From the NCBI GenBank assembly GCA_031275085.1, contig JAISPG010000019.1:118058-182057 (forward strand): a DNA stretch of 64,000 nucleotides, read 5' to 3'. This DNA is from Bacteroidales bacterium (GTDB taxonomy: Bacteria > Bacteroidota > Bacteroidia > Bacteroidales > ML635J-15). Each line of letters starts with the position of its first letter. Within the stretch, counting starts at the first letter, position 1. The translations under genes were made by a program, and so were the position numbers. The notes beneath the pieces were generated by a model. That model had not been told where the DNA came from. It worked only from the letters and a program-made list of their open reading frames with translations, and searched no databases. Below, one piece after another: positions 7,873 to 15,490 of the stretch.

Positions 7873-9408
7873 TTAATTTGCAAAATGCAGATTTAACTCT
7901 AACCTGAAGTATCTGATGCTAATTTTTTTTGCTATATAATTACCGCTAAGTTCCAGGTCATTACTATTATAATCAGCTGTAGTGACTGCATAATTACCGT
8001 ATATTTTCAGGTCGACATTGCTTAATATTCCTATATCTGCAAGGTCATTAAACAATACCGGCATTCCTGATTTATTACCGGATTTGTGATACCATATCTG
8101 GGTATTTTCTGATAATGAACATGAAAATCTGGGGAATACAGACAGTGTATTTTCATCATCATAAGGAATTACTTCTATTGTTTCTACCGGAATATTGTTT
8201 GCATCATATATTTGTTTTTTTCCAAAATAAAGTCTTGTATTTAATCCTGTTTCAAGAAATCCTTGTATGCCGGAAAAATCAAAACAGCACAGTTCCGGGG
8301 TGATAATATTTGAACGGGTACTGTTCCATATTTGATTTGAAGATTTATCGCCTTCATAACTTCCGTCAGAATCGTTATAGATTAATAAATTTCCGGGTTC
8401 ATTGTAATCATCGCAACCATCATTATCTACATTGATTATTTCTTTCATATTTATTCTTACACTTGGAGGAAATGCACCAACAAAGCTATTATGACTACTC
8501 ATATGTAAAGCAGGATTATTTTTATCCAGATATAGGCTAAGATCCACAGGATTATTTTCTTTGTCATATTTATTGAAAATAGGGGTATCCTCTATATCAT
8601 CATGTATTAAGTTATTTTCGAGAAATGATTTATTAGCAATATTGGTAAGGTACTTACTGTCATCTTCTTGTAGGTTCTTTTCTGCATAGTCTTGTAGTGA
8701 AGATTTTAAATCATTTATCCAGTTTTCTTTATCTTCGGAATATGTTATGGGTATAATATTACCATTCCAGCTCCATTTTAAAGATTTCCTGAATAAACAA
8801 TATTTAAATTTCGGATATATTTCAATACTTTGGTTGGTATATTTGTATAAATCTATTTCATTAATAAATATATGATTTAATAAAATCCCATCTTCATATG
8901 CCCTGAGAAGATAGTTTTTAAAATTTTTTATTGTAAAATTTTCTAAATAGGTGTATGAAATTCCTCTTGCTATAAAATTTTCTATATAATTATATCTGGA
9001 ACTCATGACAATACCTTTTTTATAATGCTCAAATTCATATATACAGCAATTGTTAAAACCTGGGGTAGTATCATTGTCCGGAGTTGTACCGTATATTTTG
9101 TCGATATGAAAATTATAAACACAGGATTCGTGTGCCACATAAGTTCCTATTATGGTGCAGAAATTCTTATCTGCAAAAAGTACCTTATGATTTGCATGCG
9201 GATAGCCTGATCCTGCATCATATATGCCGTCGTTGACACATACAAAGTTTTTATTTTCAATTTTTAATGCTCTTTGAATAGTCTGAACGGGAGCTTCCCT
9301 GGTTCCGGGATTATTATCACTTCCGGTTATTGAGCAACAATATATAGTATTATCGTTTGTCAGTAATTCTTTGTAAAAGGGATCTCTTATACTTTTAAAT
9401 ATTGCCAT
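7873..9408 (-). CDS. Beta-helix tail fibre, paralogue 3
   Basis: 511 residues, first of the three fibre paralogues in transcription order. It starts MAIFKSIRDPFYKELLTNDN and has the GSDNNPGTREAPVQTIQRAL signature. An insertion in the C-terminal block (HKSGNKSGMPVLFN) sets it apart from the other two (HKNGNPVLFN). The segment encoding about residues 205-270 is almost base-for-base the same as in the first paralogue, while flanking parts are much less similar, suggesting recombination between the copies. No reverse transcriptase or template repeat is present, so this is not a diversity-generating retroelement target. Confidence 0.7.
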   Translation of the reverse strand: MAIFKSIRDPFYKELLTNDNTIYCCSITGSDNNPGTREAPVQTIQRALKIENKNFVCVNDGIYDAGSGYPHANHKVLFADKNFCTIIGTYVAHESCVYNFHIDKIYGTTPDNDTTPGFNNCCIYEFEHYKKGIVMSSRYNYIENFIARGISYTYLENFTIKNFKNYLLRAYEDGILLNHIFINEIDLYKYTNQSIEIYPKFKYCLFRKSLKWSWNGNIIPITYSEDKENWINDLKSSLQDYAEKNLQEDDSKYLTNIANKSFLENNLIHDDIEDTPIFNKYDKENNPVDLSLYLDKNNPALHMSSHNSFVGAFPPSVRINMKEIINVDNDGCDDYNEPGNLLIYNDSDGSYEGDKSSNQIWNSTRSNIITPELCCFDFSGIQGFLETGLNTRLYFGKKQIYDANNIPVETIEVIPYDDENTLSVFPRFSCSLSENTQIWYHKSGNKSGMPVLFNDLADIGILSNVDLKIYGNYAVTTADYNSNDLELSGNYIAKKISIRYFRLELNLHFAN

Positions 9409-9556
9409 AACTTAATGTTTATCAAATATAAATTTCTTGTTTTTTGAATTTTTATTTTTAACTTTATATATTACAATCATTTTATACTTACGGATAATAT
9501 TCTGCTATAGTTATGGCAGAACTACGATATATATATATAGATTGCTTTTAAATTCA

Positions 9557-10102
9557 TCATGCTTCTTTAAATATCACCAGAACATTTCCCTGAGTGTTAC
9601 CTGCTGTTATATTCATTTCTGTTATCCTGAATTCGGTTCCTGCATTTATTTTTACACCACCCATATTTTCCGGATTATGTTCTTTGCCATTAATTGTTGC
9701 CGTAAAGCTTGTTGCGTTCGACATCATAACAACCTCCTGTATTTGAAGATCATTTATCCATTTGAAAGGAACAGGGCTGATTTCGCCGTTCATAGATTTT
9801 TTTGTAAATAATACCGATATTTCGCGTATTTCTTTTATTGCAATTCTAAATGTCTGGCTCCACGGGTCGGTACCTATTTTTTGTCTCATATATATGTCGC
9901 CGGACTGGGAAGGGTAGTGCCACGAACTGCCGTCGGAGCTATATTGTATCTGGACACTGCTTCCATTGGTTCCTCTTGAAGTTAAACTGCTTACGGGAAC
10001 TCTTATTTCTTTCATACTTGCAGATTCATATCCGACTATATAATCGGCATTTGCAGGTATTTGTTTTTCCGAGAAATCTTTAAATTTTCTTACTTCTTCC
10101 AT
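9557..10102 (-). CDS. Tail-fibre-like protein
   Basis: 181 residues. The N-terminus VRKFKDFSEKQIPANADYIVGYESASM followed by a segment with QIQYSSDGSSWHY and DIYMRQKIGTDPWSQTF resembles short modules repeated in Bacteroidota phage tail fibres that describe collagen-like or carbohydrate-binding heads. The remainder is beta-rich with no catalytic motif I recognise. It lies between a LysM-like tail protein and the beta-helix fibres, on the same strand. Probably a structural appendage of the baseplate; the exact role is unknown. Confidence 0.55.
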   Translation of the reverse strand: MEEVRKFKDFSEKQIPANADYIVGYESASMKEIRVPVSSLTSRGTNGSSVQIQYSSDGSSWHYPSQSGDIYMRQKIGTDPWSQTFRIAIKEIREISVLFTKKSMNGEISPVPFKWINDLQIQEVVMMSNATSFTATINGKEHNPENMGGVKINAGTEFRITEMNITAGNTQGNVLVIFKEA

Positions 10103-10117
10103 TTTAATTATTTTTTT

Positions 10118-10432
10118 TTAATCTTCTCCGTTTACTACGATCATTTCATCATGGTTATGTGTAACACAATTTATCCCGTCAATGGTCATTATAGGAATAT
10201 TATCTACATTTTTGTATGAAGCAGTAGCCGGTTCTATATTGTTGTTTTTATAATAATTTACCACTTTTTTATCTTCGATGACAGGTGAAATTTCCAGTTC
10301 CATACCATTTTCCGGTATATCGCTTATGGAGATATTGTTTCTTATTACCATATCAAATATAGACTCCATACTGCCCTGGTATTGTAAAGCTATATCGAAA
10401 AATGTTTGTCTTTCTTTTACTTTTATTATCAT
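10118..10432 (-). CDS. Small LysM-like tail protein
   Basis: 104 residues. The first 50 fit a LysM-type fold (IKVKERQTFFDIALQYQGS, then NGMELEIS), as in gpX-like and gp53-like baseplate proteins of contractile tails. The C-terminal half is variable. No signal peptide. It follows the fibre-like gene at 10537 by about 100 bases that hold only a short frame-shifted reading frame. Probably peptidoglycan-facing or baseplate-stabilising. Confidence 0.5.
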   Translation of the reverse strand: MIIKVKERQTFFDIALQYQGSMESIFDMVIRNNISISDIPENGMELEISPVIEDKKVVNYYKNNNIEPATASYKNVDNIPIMTIDGINCVTHNHDEMIVVNGED

Positions 10433-10460
10433 TTTTGTTTTTATTATCTTATCGTTTTGT

Positions 10461-10556
10461 TTATGACGCTATTTGCCGGTGGAACTTAAGCTGAAGTTTG
10501 TTTAATTCTGCTTGTTTATATCCCCATCTCGAGATTCTAAATACTATTATTATGAT
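10461..10556 (-). other. Short reading frame without a standard start, overlapping the end of the upstream fibre gene
   Basis: In the frame shifted by one relative to the 10537-11490 gene, an open stretch begins after a TAG just before the fibre gene's stop and runs to TAA at 10461-10463. It reads IISRWGYKQ-like residues ending WGYKQAELNKLQLKFHRQIAS. Composition is protein-like and the W-G-Y-x-x-x-E-L-x-K spacing recalls the small XkdX family of tail proteins, but there is no ATG, GTG or TTG. It could be a frameshift extension of the fibre protein, a remnant, or chance. Confidence 0.25.
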
Positions 10557-11490
10557 ATCCTACTCCACCTACATAACTGTAGGCATTAAAACTATCTGCT
10601 TTTGAGGCAAAATATGATAATGTAATATATTGCATATCATAATCAACAGCATCATATATTATGAAATTATTGATTAAATATCCTAATGTATAATTACGTG
10701 AATAAAATCTGCTTATTCTGTTTATATCTAGAGTCACAATATTATTACATCCTATCATGACCGGTAGATATCCGTTTACCATAAAACTATCAGGAAGTTT
10801 AATTACAACTTTTTCGTCATTATTAACTTTTTTTGTATTTATTGTTCCCAGCTGAATAAAACAATGCCCATTTTGAATTTTTAGAATATTATCGAAGCTT
10901 GTATTGATAGCACCATTTCTTATTTGACTTTCGTTTTTAATTGATGGCGGGCTTGAAAGTACATTGTTTGTATATACACCTACGGATACGCCGGATAGAT
11001 CATAATTAGTTTCATTTAAAACAATATATCTAAGAGCGTCAGAATAAGAAATAAAATTAAAAACTGAATTGCTATCATTAATTAAAACTGCTTCCTGATT
11101 AGTGGTTATATTGCTGAAACCTGTAATAGAAAAATTGTTGGTAGTAAAACTTATTCCCATTTTTTGAATCCCTGACAGCAGATCATATGCATTAACATTG
11201 GTATTATTAACTCTTAGCATATAAATATCGCCTTTTGTTAAATTTGATAGCCCAAATTGAGATGCCTTTGATTGACCTGATGAACTACCATGTGTTATAT
11301 AAACCAGGCTATCGGTTAGCATATTTGTTGTTGATGTATTCATTTGAAGGAATACACATGTTTTTTCAGGTAGATCCAGCCCGTTAAGTATTCCTGTAAT
11401 GTATTTAGGATAGTCTTCAGCTAAAATTTTTAGATTTTCTCCTACAAGAGGATAACCGCCGGTGCGATTAACATTATTTAATTTATTCAT
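10537..11490 (-). CDS. Putative tail fibre or baseplate appendage protein
   Basis: 317 residues. The start (NKLNNVNRTGGYPLVGENLK, then LAEDYPKYITGILNGL) matches a pattern seen at the N-terminus of Bacteroidota phage fibre proteins that attach to the baseplate. The body is Asn/Ser/Ile-rich and beta-like (for example GFSNITTNQEAVLINDSNSVF), with no enzymatic motif. It comes directly after tail protein I, where Mu-like phages keep their fibre gene S. Not large enough and without motifs to be a capsid or portal. Confidence 0.55.
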   Translation of the reverse strand: MNKLNNVNRTGGYPLVGENLKILAEDYPKYITGILNGLDLPEKTCVFLQMNTSTTNMLTDSLVYITHGSSSGQSKASQFGLSNLTKGDIYMLRVNNTNVNAYDLLSGIQKMGISFTTNNFSITGFSNITTNQEAVLINDSNSVFNFISYSDALRYIVLNETNYDLSGVSVGVYTNNVLSSPPSIKNESQIRNGAINTSFDNILKIQNGHCFIQLGTINTKKVNNDEKVVIKLPDSFMVNGYLPVMIGCNNIVTLDINRISRFYSRNYTLGYLINNFIIYDAVDYDMQYITLSYFASKADSFNAYSYVGGVGYHNNSI

Positions 11491-11513
11491 TTTATATTTA
11501 TTTTTAATTATTA

Positions 11514-11996
11514 TTAATCAACATATATTTTATCAAACTCTATTCCTGAAAATTTATAAAAACTGACCCCTCTGTCGATACGGGCAAGACAGTCTGTGTT
11601 ATTTTCAAATTCGGCTGGTAATTCCATGACCGGATTCGGGTATTCATATGCAGTGTATTTATGTATAACAATAATACCATTTTCATGACCAGGGTTCAAA
11701 ATCAATAAAGGCTCGTTTTCTCCGGAAGGATAAACGACCAGATGATCGAGGTATTCTCCGTCATGTACTTTTATTCTTCTTTGTTCCGGGTCGTGTTCAT
11801 CGTTCAGTAATCTTTGTAAATTCGGGTATTGCGAATTGTAGGATAATATTTTGAATTGTTTATCCCGAAATTCTAAGAATTCAGAATAGACATCTGAAAA
11901 CGGAGAACATAATGCCGTGATAAAGTTTAGAATATTACCGCGTAACGAAACCGGCAACAGGAATAATATAAATCTTTTTAAATTAAATCTGTACAT
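11514..11996 (-). CDS. Putative tail protein I / gp48-like baseplate protein
   Basis: 160 residues. It overlaps the end of the baseplate J gene by 14 bases, the constant position of gpI (P2) or gp48 (Mu). The N-terminal FILFLLPVSLRGNILNFITA is amphipathic rather than a signal peptide. The middle has the LRRLLNDEHDPEQRRIKVHDG-like segment of related Bacteroidota tail genes. Its role would be to complete the baseplate wedge and connect fibres. Assignment rests mainly on gene order. Confidence 0.55.
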   Translation of the reverse strand: MYRFNLKRFILFLLPVSLRGNILNFITALCSPFSDVYSEFLEFRDKQFKILSYNSQYPNLQRLLNDEHDPEQRRIKVHDGEYLDHLVVYPSGENEPLLILNPGHENGIIVIHKYTAYEYPNPVMELPAEFENNTDCLARIDRGVSFYKFSGIEFDKIYVD

Positions 11997-12912
11997 TGTT
12001 GTTAGGTATATAAGTTATATCAAAATCATCATTCGAATCAAAATTTAAGGTCATATATCCTGCATATGGCGTATGTCTTACTTTTACAATTTTTTCCTCA
12101 TATTCAGCATGTTTTGCTTTTACTTCTTCCAGGTCTACTATTTCCACACCTTCTGCTTTTTGTATTTCATCTACAAGCCGCATGTTTATAAATTCCCCGT
12201 TGAACTCTAAGTTATTAAGATAGTTTTTTATTGCATCGCTAACGGGTTCTATATCATCGTTTTCCAGTAGTTTTCCCTCATTATCCATTACCAGCGGATT
12301 GTAATAAATGGAGAGTTTTATAGACAGTGAGTCAGGTATTTTGTTTATTACTTTTACGGGAATTCCTGCAGGTTTTATACGGTTTATATATTCCGTAAAA
12401 GCTTTTTCCTGGATCTCATCTATGGGTTCAAGAGTATCATTGTTTTTTCCTGCAATTTTTATAACAACACCGGCACCTGATCCGTTTTCTTCGGCATAGG
12501 CGTATTTAACTACCTGTTTACCGATACTAATTACAGAATAAATATCACTTTCAGAAAATGGTTCTCCGGTTTCGTAAGAATAGTAATTTTCGTCTATATC
12601 ATCCCCATATTGAAAACGGCAAGCCATTTTTTCGTACCATCCGGGATGACCGTAGCGTTCCTGTTCAACAAGTTCGGTAATATCTTTTTTAAACCAGTCG
12701 AACATATTTTCAATAACTGCTGCAACTGCTGCAACTATATTTATCAGCAAAGTTTCTATTGATATTTCCGAGAAATGTTTGTCGTAGAAGTTTTCGTTTT
12801 CGCCGGTATAGCTTTCATATTCATCGTTCAGGTTGTAAATTGTCCGTAATGTATGTGAAGAAATAAAATCCTTCTTAATTTTTTCTGCAATTTCTTTGAT
12901 TGTTCGTGCCAT
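11983..12912 (-). CDS. Baseplate wedge protein, gpJ/gp47 family
   Basis: 309 residues. The N-terminal helices (MARTIKEIAEKIKKDFIS, then an IETLLINIVAAVAAVIENMFDWF stretch), the central GSGAGVVIKIAG segment, and the C-terminal ALKNYLNNLEF / EIQKAEGVEIVDLEEVKA region match baseplate J-like proteins. These form the wedge ring that triggers sheath contraction. Flanked by a gp25-like gene (4 bases upstream) and the tail protein I gene (overlap), the canonical W-J-I order. Confidence 0.75.
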   Translation of the reverse strand: MARTIKEIAEKIKKDFISSHTLRTIYNLNDEYESYTGENENFYDKHFSEISIETLLINIVAAVAAVIENMFDWFKKDITELVEQERYGHPGWYEKMACRFQYGDDIDENYYSYETGEPFSESDIYSVISIGKQVVKYAYAEENGSGAGVVIKIAGKNNDTLEPIDEIQEKAFTEYINRIKPAGIPVKVINKIPDSLSIKLSIYYNPLVMDNEGKLLENDDIEPVSDAIKNYLNNLEFNGEFINMRLVDEIQKAEGVEIVDLEEVKAKHAEYEEKIVKVRHTPYAGYMTLNFDSNDDFDITYIPNNNVQI

Positions 12913-12915
12913 AAT

Positions 12916-13197
12916 TTAATCTTTTAGTTCTATTTCTATTTCATCGTTATTTACTGTTATTTCATCTACCTCTACCAAAGCTTTATATAGCTGGTTTTTT
13001 ATATTGATACTCCAGAACGGATCGGCAAAACCGGCTATCATTTGTTTTATATTCCCTCCGAGCAACGGTGCATGTTTATATTCTCCGGTGAAAGCTATTA
13101 TTAAATGTTCTGCTATTTGCCGGCGGTTATCTGCAATTTGCAGGCTTTTGCCCGATACCATAAGATTTCCGTTAATATCTGTTATTATTCCTTTCAT
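12916..13197 (-). CDS. Baseplate wedge protein, gpW/gp25 family
   Basis: 93 residues, the usual gp25 length. It has IADNRRQIAEHLIIAFTGEYKH followed by PLLGGNIKQMIAGF, the conserved gp25-like core in which the EYKH/PLLG region links the baseplate to the first sheath ring. The start codon overlaps the stop of the spike gene by one base. Order spike-W-J is the same as in P2 and Mu. Confidence 0.75.
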   Translation of the reverse strand: MKGIITDINGNLMVSGKSLQIADNRRQIAEHLIIAFTGEYKHAPLLGGNIKQMIAGFADPFWSINIKNQLYKALVEVDEITVNNDEIEIELKD

Positions 13198-13757
13198 TAG
13201 TGTTGGATTTTTGGATTTTCATATTTTTCATAATTGAATTCGGGAGTTTTATCCTCAGGGGCAGCAACCTCTCCAGAAAACGATACAGTTCCTCCACAAC
13301 TACATGTGGTTGTTATTCCCGAAACATCGTGTTTGTGATTTTGACACCATTCTGTTAATTCTTTGAGTTTTTCAGTCAGTTTTTCAATTATTATCAGTCC
13401 ACCATTTTCACCACCATTAAAAATTATATCATCACTTGTATCAATATTAATTCCTCCTTCTACATTTAATGTAATATTTCCTTTAATATCAAGAGCAACT
13501 TCTTCTATTTCGGAATAAAGTGATACAAAACTGTCTGCATTGCTTAATTTTGTTACAACAACATGGCTGCCTTCCTGTGGTTTGATAACAATACTTTGTC
13601 CTGCAGTGTTAAGTTTTACTCCTTCCAGTGGTGCTCCTGTAAGTACAATATCAACATCGCATGTTCTGTCGTGTACTTTTGTGACTTTAGCAACAAAACT
13701 GTTGAGTTTGTTATTATTGCCTAAAACTATTTTCCTTAAAATTTCTGCTTCGTTCAT
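13197..13757 (-). CDS. Tail spike / baseplate assembly protein, gpV/gp45-like
   Basis: 186 residues. An OB-fold-like N-terminal part (FVAKVTKVHDRTCDVDIVLTG, GVKLNTA) is followed by short repeated beta strands (VEEVALDIKGNITLNVEGGI) typical of a triple beta-helix spike. Near the end, HKHDVSG and TCSCGG supply His and Cys residues that could bind an iron ion at the tip, as in P2 gpV and Mu gp45. It would form the membrane-piercing needle. It overlaps the hub gene by 4 bases and the gp25-like gene by one. Confidence 0.75.
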   Translation of the reverse strand: MNEAEILRKIVLGNNNKLNSFVAKVTKVHDRTCDVDIVLTGAPLEGVKLNTAGQSIVIKPQEGSHVVVTKLSNADSFVSLYSEIEEVALDIKGNITLNVEGGINIDTSDDIIFNGGENGGLIIIEKLTEKLKELTEWCQNHKHDVSGITTTCSCGGTVSFSGEVAAPEDKTPEFNYEKYENPKIQH

Positions 13758-14800
13758 TTTATTTCTCCTCCTAATGTTAATATTTGCCTGTAGCCTGATT
13801 GTCCGAAGTTGTATGTTACTCCTGTTATCAGGAATTTTTTATTGTTATGTTCAGGAACGTTTTCATCAATTAAAAATGCAACATCTCCTTTACGCACAAA
13901 AGGTTCTCCGAATGTGGTTATAGTTCCTTCCATAGTATCTCTCGTAAGATTTTCGTGTCTTAGCTTAGCTAATTCCGAAAGAGTTTTTTTTAAGCTTACC
14001 GGATCGTAATTGATCAGTGATTCAATAAAATGAGTTTCTTTTTTATACTTTTCATTATCAATAACCGGCCATTTTTCTGTTACTCCTTCCGGTTTTGATG
14101 TCTCTGTTCCTGATGATATACTTTGTGTTATTACCTGTGTATTTATATCTTTTTTCATAGTCAGTTTTAAGGAGCTGTCTATTACATTTTTTCCAAATTC
14201 AAATTTTCCTGTTCTGCGGTTATTCTCAGGGATCTGGGAATGATCGTAAATCCCATAGAAAATGCTTTCGTTTTTTTCTTCACGGAAAAAGAAATAATAA
14301 TTATATATTTTTAGTGATTCTTTAAGGAAATTCAGTGCTGCGGTCAAACTCATTTCCTGGTCCAGAAATATTTTTCCGTGTTTACAGGGATTTACTTTCA
14401 GCGAAAAACCGGGTATATTTTCTTTACAGAAATCCTCAATATCAAAATCGGGATACGTTTTTGGATCTGTTTTTATTCTTTTCAGTTTGTATCCTTCGTT
14501 CTCACATTCGATAGTTAATGGAATTGTAGTTGAAATTTTTGTTATATATCCGCGGAATACGGTCCTTAGGTTATCATCATAACCAAGCTGTACGGTTATT
14601 TTATCATCAGGGCTTATTATTTTTGTTATATCGGTTCCTTCAAAACGTGCTTTGCGTGGAAGGGTTATTTTGCATAGATCTGTAAAATTTTCTATAGAAG
14701 TAGTGATATTTATTGAATTTACATTGTTAAATTCAATCTTTTTACCGGTGCCCCCGGCTTGTTCATGTATTACTTCTATTCTGACACTTAATTTCAACAT
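13754..14800 (-). CDS. Baseplate hub, late control gene D / gp27-like
   Basis: 348 residues, the family's usual length. Features of gpD/VgrG-N proteins: a beta-rich start (KIEFNNVNSINITTSIENFTD), KITVQLGYDD and VFRGYITKI near residues 85-105, a central FLKESLKIYNYYFFFREE, and a C-terminal EGTITTFGEPFVRKGD / FLITGVTYNFGQSGYRQIL. The trimer would hold the spike and open to the tube. It lies 14 bases after the DUF6046-like gene and overlaps the spike gene (ATGA-type). Confidence 0.78.
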   Translation of the reverse strand: MLKLSVRIEVIHEQAGGTGKKIEFNNVNSINITTSIENFTDLCKITLPRKARFEGTDITKIISPDDKITVQLGYDDNLRTVFRGYITKISTTIPLTIECENEGYKLKRIKTDPKTYPDFDIEDFCKENIPGFSLKVNPCKHGKIFLDQEMSLTAALNFLKESLKIYNYYFFFREEKNESIFYGIYDHSQIPENNRRTGKFEFGKNVIDSSLKLTMKKDINTQVITQSISSGTETSKPEGVTEKWPVIDNEKYKKETHFIESLINYDPVSLKKTLSELAKLRHENLTRDTMEGTITTFGEPFVRKGDVAFLIDENVPEHNNKKFLITGVTYNFGQSGYRQILTLGGEIK

Positions 14801-14814
14801 ATTCTAAAAGTTTT

Positions 14815-15480
14815 TTAAAATTCAGATACTAAGAATTCATAGTCCCTGTCGCTGACAAAACTTATATTCAGAGGCATAACATTCAGTTGTCTCAATCCAC
14901 TCTGGTTAAAGCTGCAGCTTTTAAATGCCAGTTTGTTTATTCCGAAAACCCCGTTCAGGTATGCATGGTATACAAATATGGAATCGCTGGATGATAGTAC
15001 ATCGTTAAGAAGCTTTATTTCCATATATGGGGGTTTGTCCTTAACAATGTTATGAAGGCGCCCTTCAACTTTTTCGGCTATCGAAAAATTACTTATTGCC
15101 GCAATACTGCCTATTGCCGCTTTTGCAAGTTTATCTCCCATATAACCGGTTATAATATTACATGAAACATTTACATCATAATCGGTATCGTTTATATATT
15201 CTTTGATTGTTCCGGTGACTTTTGAACTTTTACCTGTGATTGATGTTTCGGTAATTGAACTGCGTTTGGTTACATCTACACGGGCTCCTTCAAAAAATAT
15301 AAATTTCCTGTTATCGGAAGTTTTCAGTATCATAAGGTCAATTGCAGTGCCAACAGGATCTGAACCGAAAGCAAGACCGTATGATTCTCTTTTTACTTTG
15401 TCGGAAATATTGATTTTATCGACAAAGTTCTTGTCAATAAAATTATATGCTTTTTTAGGTATTTTTATGTTTATACTCAT
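14815..15480 (-). CDS. DUF6046-like tail protein
   Basis: 221 residues with no signal peptide or membrane helix, beginning MSINIKIPKKAYNFIDKNF. I recognise it as the DUF6046-type protein found next to gpD in Bacteroidota contractile prophages, with the conserved end region QSGLRQLNVMPLNISFVSDRDYEFLV. The RxLNxMPL-type motif recalls tail proteins that contact the tube or hub. Probably the counterpart of Mu gp43/gp44 or of a tube initiator. The biochemical role is not established. Confidence 0.6.
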   Translation of the reverse strand: MSINIKIPKKAYNFIDKNFVDKINISDKVKRESYGLAFGSDPVGTAIDLMILKTSDNRKFIFFEGARVDVTKRSSITETSITGKSSKVTGTIKEYINDTDYDVNVSCNIITGYMGDKLAKAAIGSIAAISNFSIAEKVEGRLHNIVKDKPPYMEIKLLNDVLSSSDSIFVYHAYLNGVFGINKLAFKSCSFNQSGLRQLNVMPLNISFVSDRDYEFLVSEF

Positions 15481-15490
15481 AGATTTTATG

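Noticed and set aside
4809..9408. Diversity-generating retroelement acting on the fibres
   Set aside because: No reverse transcriptase, Avd or template repeat was found; the variation pattern looks like recombination between paralogues.
10537..11490. Capsid or portal protein
   Set aside because: Beta-rich fibre-like composition with the N-terminal pattern of baseplate fibres, in the position after tail protein I; no capsid features.
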